14,870 nucleotides of DNA, taken from contig JBCBTD010000086.1 in the NCBI GenBank assembly GCA_039818825.1, forward strand, positions 1 to 14,870, written 5' to 3'. Position numbers and translations under genes: made by a program. The notes under the pieces were generated by a model. It was not told where the DNA came from. It searched no databases and saw only the letters and a program-made list of their open reading frames with translations. Source of the stretch: JBCBTD01 sp039818825. Lineage in GTDB: Bacteria; Pseudomonadota; Alphaproteobacteria; Geminicoccales; Geminicoccaceae. Shown in pieces: positions 13,761 to 14,870 of this stretch (positions are counted from its first letter, which is position 1; each line of letters begins with the position of its first letter).

Positions 13761-14664
13761 GGCTCCAAACGTCGTGGAAATTGAACCAGTTGTAAGGATG
13801 GTGGCGACAAAGCGTCTCCAGTTCCGCAACGTATCGCTCCGCAAGTTGCTGGGTCAGTTCCCGACGTTCGGCCCGGGGTGTGGGCGCGCCATCGTGCAGC
13901 TGCGTGAACCGTGCGGCGTAGCGCATCGGTCCGATCCGCGGCGCGAAGCAAAGAATGATCGGCGCCCCGGCGACCATCGCCGCCGCGTAGGGCGAGGCAG
14001 GAACCGCCATCGGTGCGCCGAAGAACGGCGCACGCACCTCTCGGAGGATGCCTTGCGCCGGGCTGCGATCGCCGAGAAAGGCGACGAACTCGCCGGTCGA
14101 CAGCGCTTCGACCACGCTCAGCATCGCCAGCGGTCCGTCGCCGAGGTCGATCACCCGGGCGGCGACGTCAGGGTTCAGTCGGGAAAGCGCGCCATGCGAA
14201 TGGCTGGCGTGGCGCGTGAACATCAGATAGCGCACGCGGAGACCCGGCAGCCACTCCTCCGCTGCCCGCAACGCTTCGAAGCTGCCGAAATGGGCACCCA
14301 GAAGCACGCCGCCGCGCCCTGCCGCCACGCACTGCCGCACGACCTCGCCACCCTGCACGTCGATCGCGAATCCTTGCGTGCCGCGGGTCAGGAGCCGGGC
14401 GCGGTCGAGCAGGACGTGAGAGAAGGTGACCGTCTGTCGGAGTACGTCGCCGAAACGTGGTTCGCGGCCGAGCGCACGCTCGAGATAGCTTCGCGACGCC
14501 GCGTTCGCTGCGCGCCCCGGAGCGGCGGTCATCACGAGTGCGATCAACCAGATGATCGTCGAACTCAGCGCGGGAGGCATCGTCGGCAGGGTCCGCAGCG
14601 CGAACTCGATCAAAGCCGGGCCGCCGATCTCTTGCCGACGACTCCAGTGATCACCGCCGCTCAT
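13750..14664 (-). CDS. LpxL/HtrB-like lipid acyltransferase
   Basis: Acyltransferase of the lipid A biosynthesis type, 304 residues from the ATG at 14664, which overlaps the preceding stop as ATGA. The N-terminus HWSRRQEIGG and the following hydrophobic stretch (about 28-48) are typical of this family's membrane-anchored members. The catalytic HX4E motif is GAHFGSFE (H125, E130). FLGDR at 196-200 and the C-terminal PYNWFNFHDVW at 290-300 are further family signatures. In aryl polyene clusters such a domain, often fused to a glycosyltransferase (ApeJ), acylates the lipid part that anchors the polyene in the outer membrane. Here it is a stand-alone protein, so any glycosyltransferase would be a separate gene outside the window. 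It could instead transfer the polyene itself to a lipid acceptor. Confidence 0.82.
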   Translation of the reverse strand: MSGGDHWSRRQEIGGPALIEFALRTLPTMPPALSSTIIWLIALVMTAAPGRAANAASRSYLERALGREPRFGDVLRQTVTFSHVLLDRARLLTRGTQGFAIDVQGGEVVRQCVAAGRGGVLLGAHFGSFEALRAAEEWLPGLRVRYLMFTRHASHSHGALSRLNPDVAARVIDLGDGPLAMLSVVEALSTGEFVAFLGDRSPAQGILREVRAPFFGAPMAVPASPYAAAMVAGAPIILCFAPRIGPMRYAARFTQLHDGAPTPRAERRELTQQLAERYVAELETLCRHHPYNWFNFHDVWSHGV

Positions 14665-14870
14665 GCCTCGGTCAGTGTGAACCGCGCCCGCGCCACGACC
14701 GTTTCGCCGACGGTCCACGTGACGTCGGCCCGGCCATCCCGGACCAGGGCCAATATCTCCAATGCGGCGCCGGGCCCGACCGGCTCAATGAATCGGACAC
14801 GCGGTGCGGCGCTTCTGGCGTTGGCCTCGCAGCTTTTGGCCGAGGCCGGCGCCGCCGTGCGCACCGCACC
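14661..14870 (-). CDS. ApeI-like dehydratase / hotdog protein, C-terminal end only
   Basis: The last 69 codons of a gene whose start lies beyond the right edge. The frame is open to the end of the window. The C-terminal stretch VRFIEPVGPGAALEI, followed by alternating hydrophobic strands and ending ARARFTLTEA, fits the final beta strands of ApeI-type 3-hydroxyacyl-ACP dehydratases, whose signature is a (K/R)FxxPxxPG segment. ApeI is the partner of the ApeP-type dehydratase encoded further down. A thioesterase with the same fold, or a larger fusion ending in this domain, cannot be excluded from this fragment. The GTG at 14864 lies inside the domain and is not a credible start. Its TGA overlaps the acyltransferase ATG. 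Confidence 0.6.
   Translation of the reverse strand, partial: GAVRTAAPASAKSCEANARSAAPRVRFIEPVGPGAALEILALVRDGRADVTWTVGETVVARARFTLTEA

Larger units (their letters stand above)
4412..14870 (-). other. Aryl polyene-type biosynthetic gene cluster (partial)
   Basis: Twelve genes on one strand without a gap longer than four bases, containing a carrier protein, ligase, ketosynthase, chain length factor, ketoreductase, two hotdog dehydratases, an acyltransferase, a LolA-like protein and an MMPL exporter. This set matches the aryl polyene/flexirubin/xanthomonadin class and not fatty acid synthesis, which lacks the exporter, LolA and chain-length-factor parts. No promoter is visible inside the window, so it should lie beyond the right edge. 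Confidence 0.8.

Noticed and set aside
12594..13784. Plus-strand open frame of 396 codons opposite the exporter and LolA-like genes
   Set aside because: Arginine- and proline-rich antisense translation spanning two real genes; no domain.
1..14870. CRISPR array, tRNA/rRNA genes, insertion sequences or phage genes
   Set aside because: No spaced direct repeats, tRNA-like cloverleaf, transposase motifs or phage proteins were seen on either strand.

Overview
The window is GC-rich throughout, with tightly packed operons and frequent GTG starts. It looks like a piece of a proteobacterial chromosome, perhaps an alphaproteobacterium. That placement is inferred from composition and gene families only. 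No tRNA, rRNA, insertion sequence, phage gene or CRISPR array is visible.

Left part (1-2830, + strand): three genes for four-carbon sugar-acid catabolism, in the order L-threonate dehydrogenase (ltnD), 3-oxo-tetronate kinase (otnK) and 3-oxo-tetronate 4-phosphate decarboxylase (otnC). Together they would turn L-threonate into dihydroxyacetone phosphate. The isomerase step (OtnI) is not encoded here. The ltnD start codon appears to lie one base outside the left edge.

Middle (3097-4224, + strand): a single gene of the YbdK / glutamate-cysteine ligase type 2 (GCS2) family. A 266-base gap precedes it. It runs convergently towards the next cluster.

Right part (14870 down to 4412, - strand): a long operon of at least twelve genes resembling the aryl polyene / xanthomonadin / flexirubin class of type II polyketide-like pigment clusters. 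In transcription order it encodes an ApeI-type dehydratase (C-terminal end only), a LpxL-like acyltransferase, a LolA-like protein, an MMPL/RND-like exporter, a ketosynthase, a chain-length-factor-like partner, an ApeP-type dehydratase, a ketoreductase, a flavoprotein with halogenase-type motifs, an acyl carrier protein, an ApeG-like membrane protein and an ApeH-like acyl-ACP/CoA ligase. Almost every junction is a 4-base start/stop overlap or a gap of 2-4 bases, so the genes look translationally coupled.

The likely scheme is as follows. The ligase loads an aromatic acid onto the carrier protein. The ketosynthase/chain-length-factor pair, the ketoreductase and the dehydratases extend it into a conjugated polyene. 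The acyltransferase, LolA-like protein and exporter attach the product to a lipid and move it to the outer membrane. The flavoprotein is the most interesting accessory gene, because it could halogenate the aromatic head group or the polyene. The cluster continues past the right edge, where the rest of the dehydratase and probably further genes (second carrier protein, glycosyltransferase, starter-acid enzyme) would be found.
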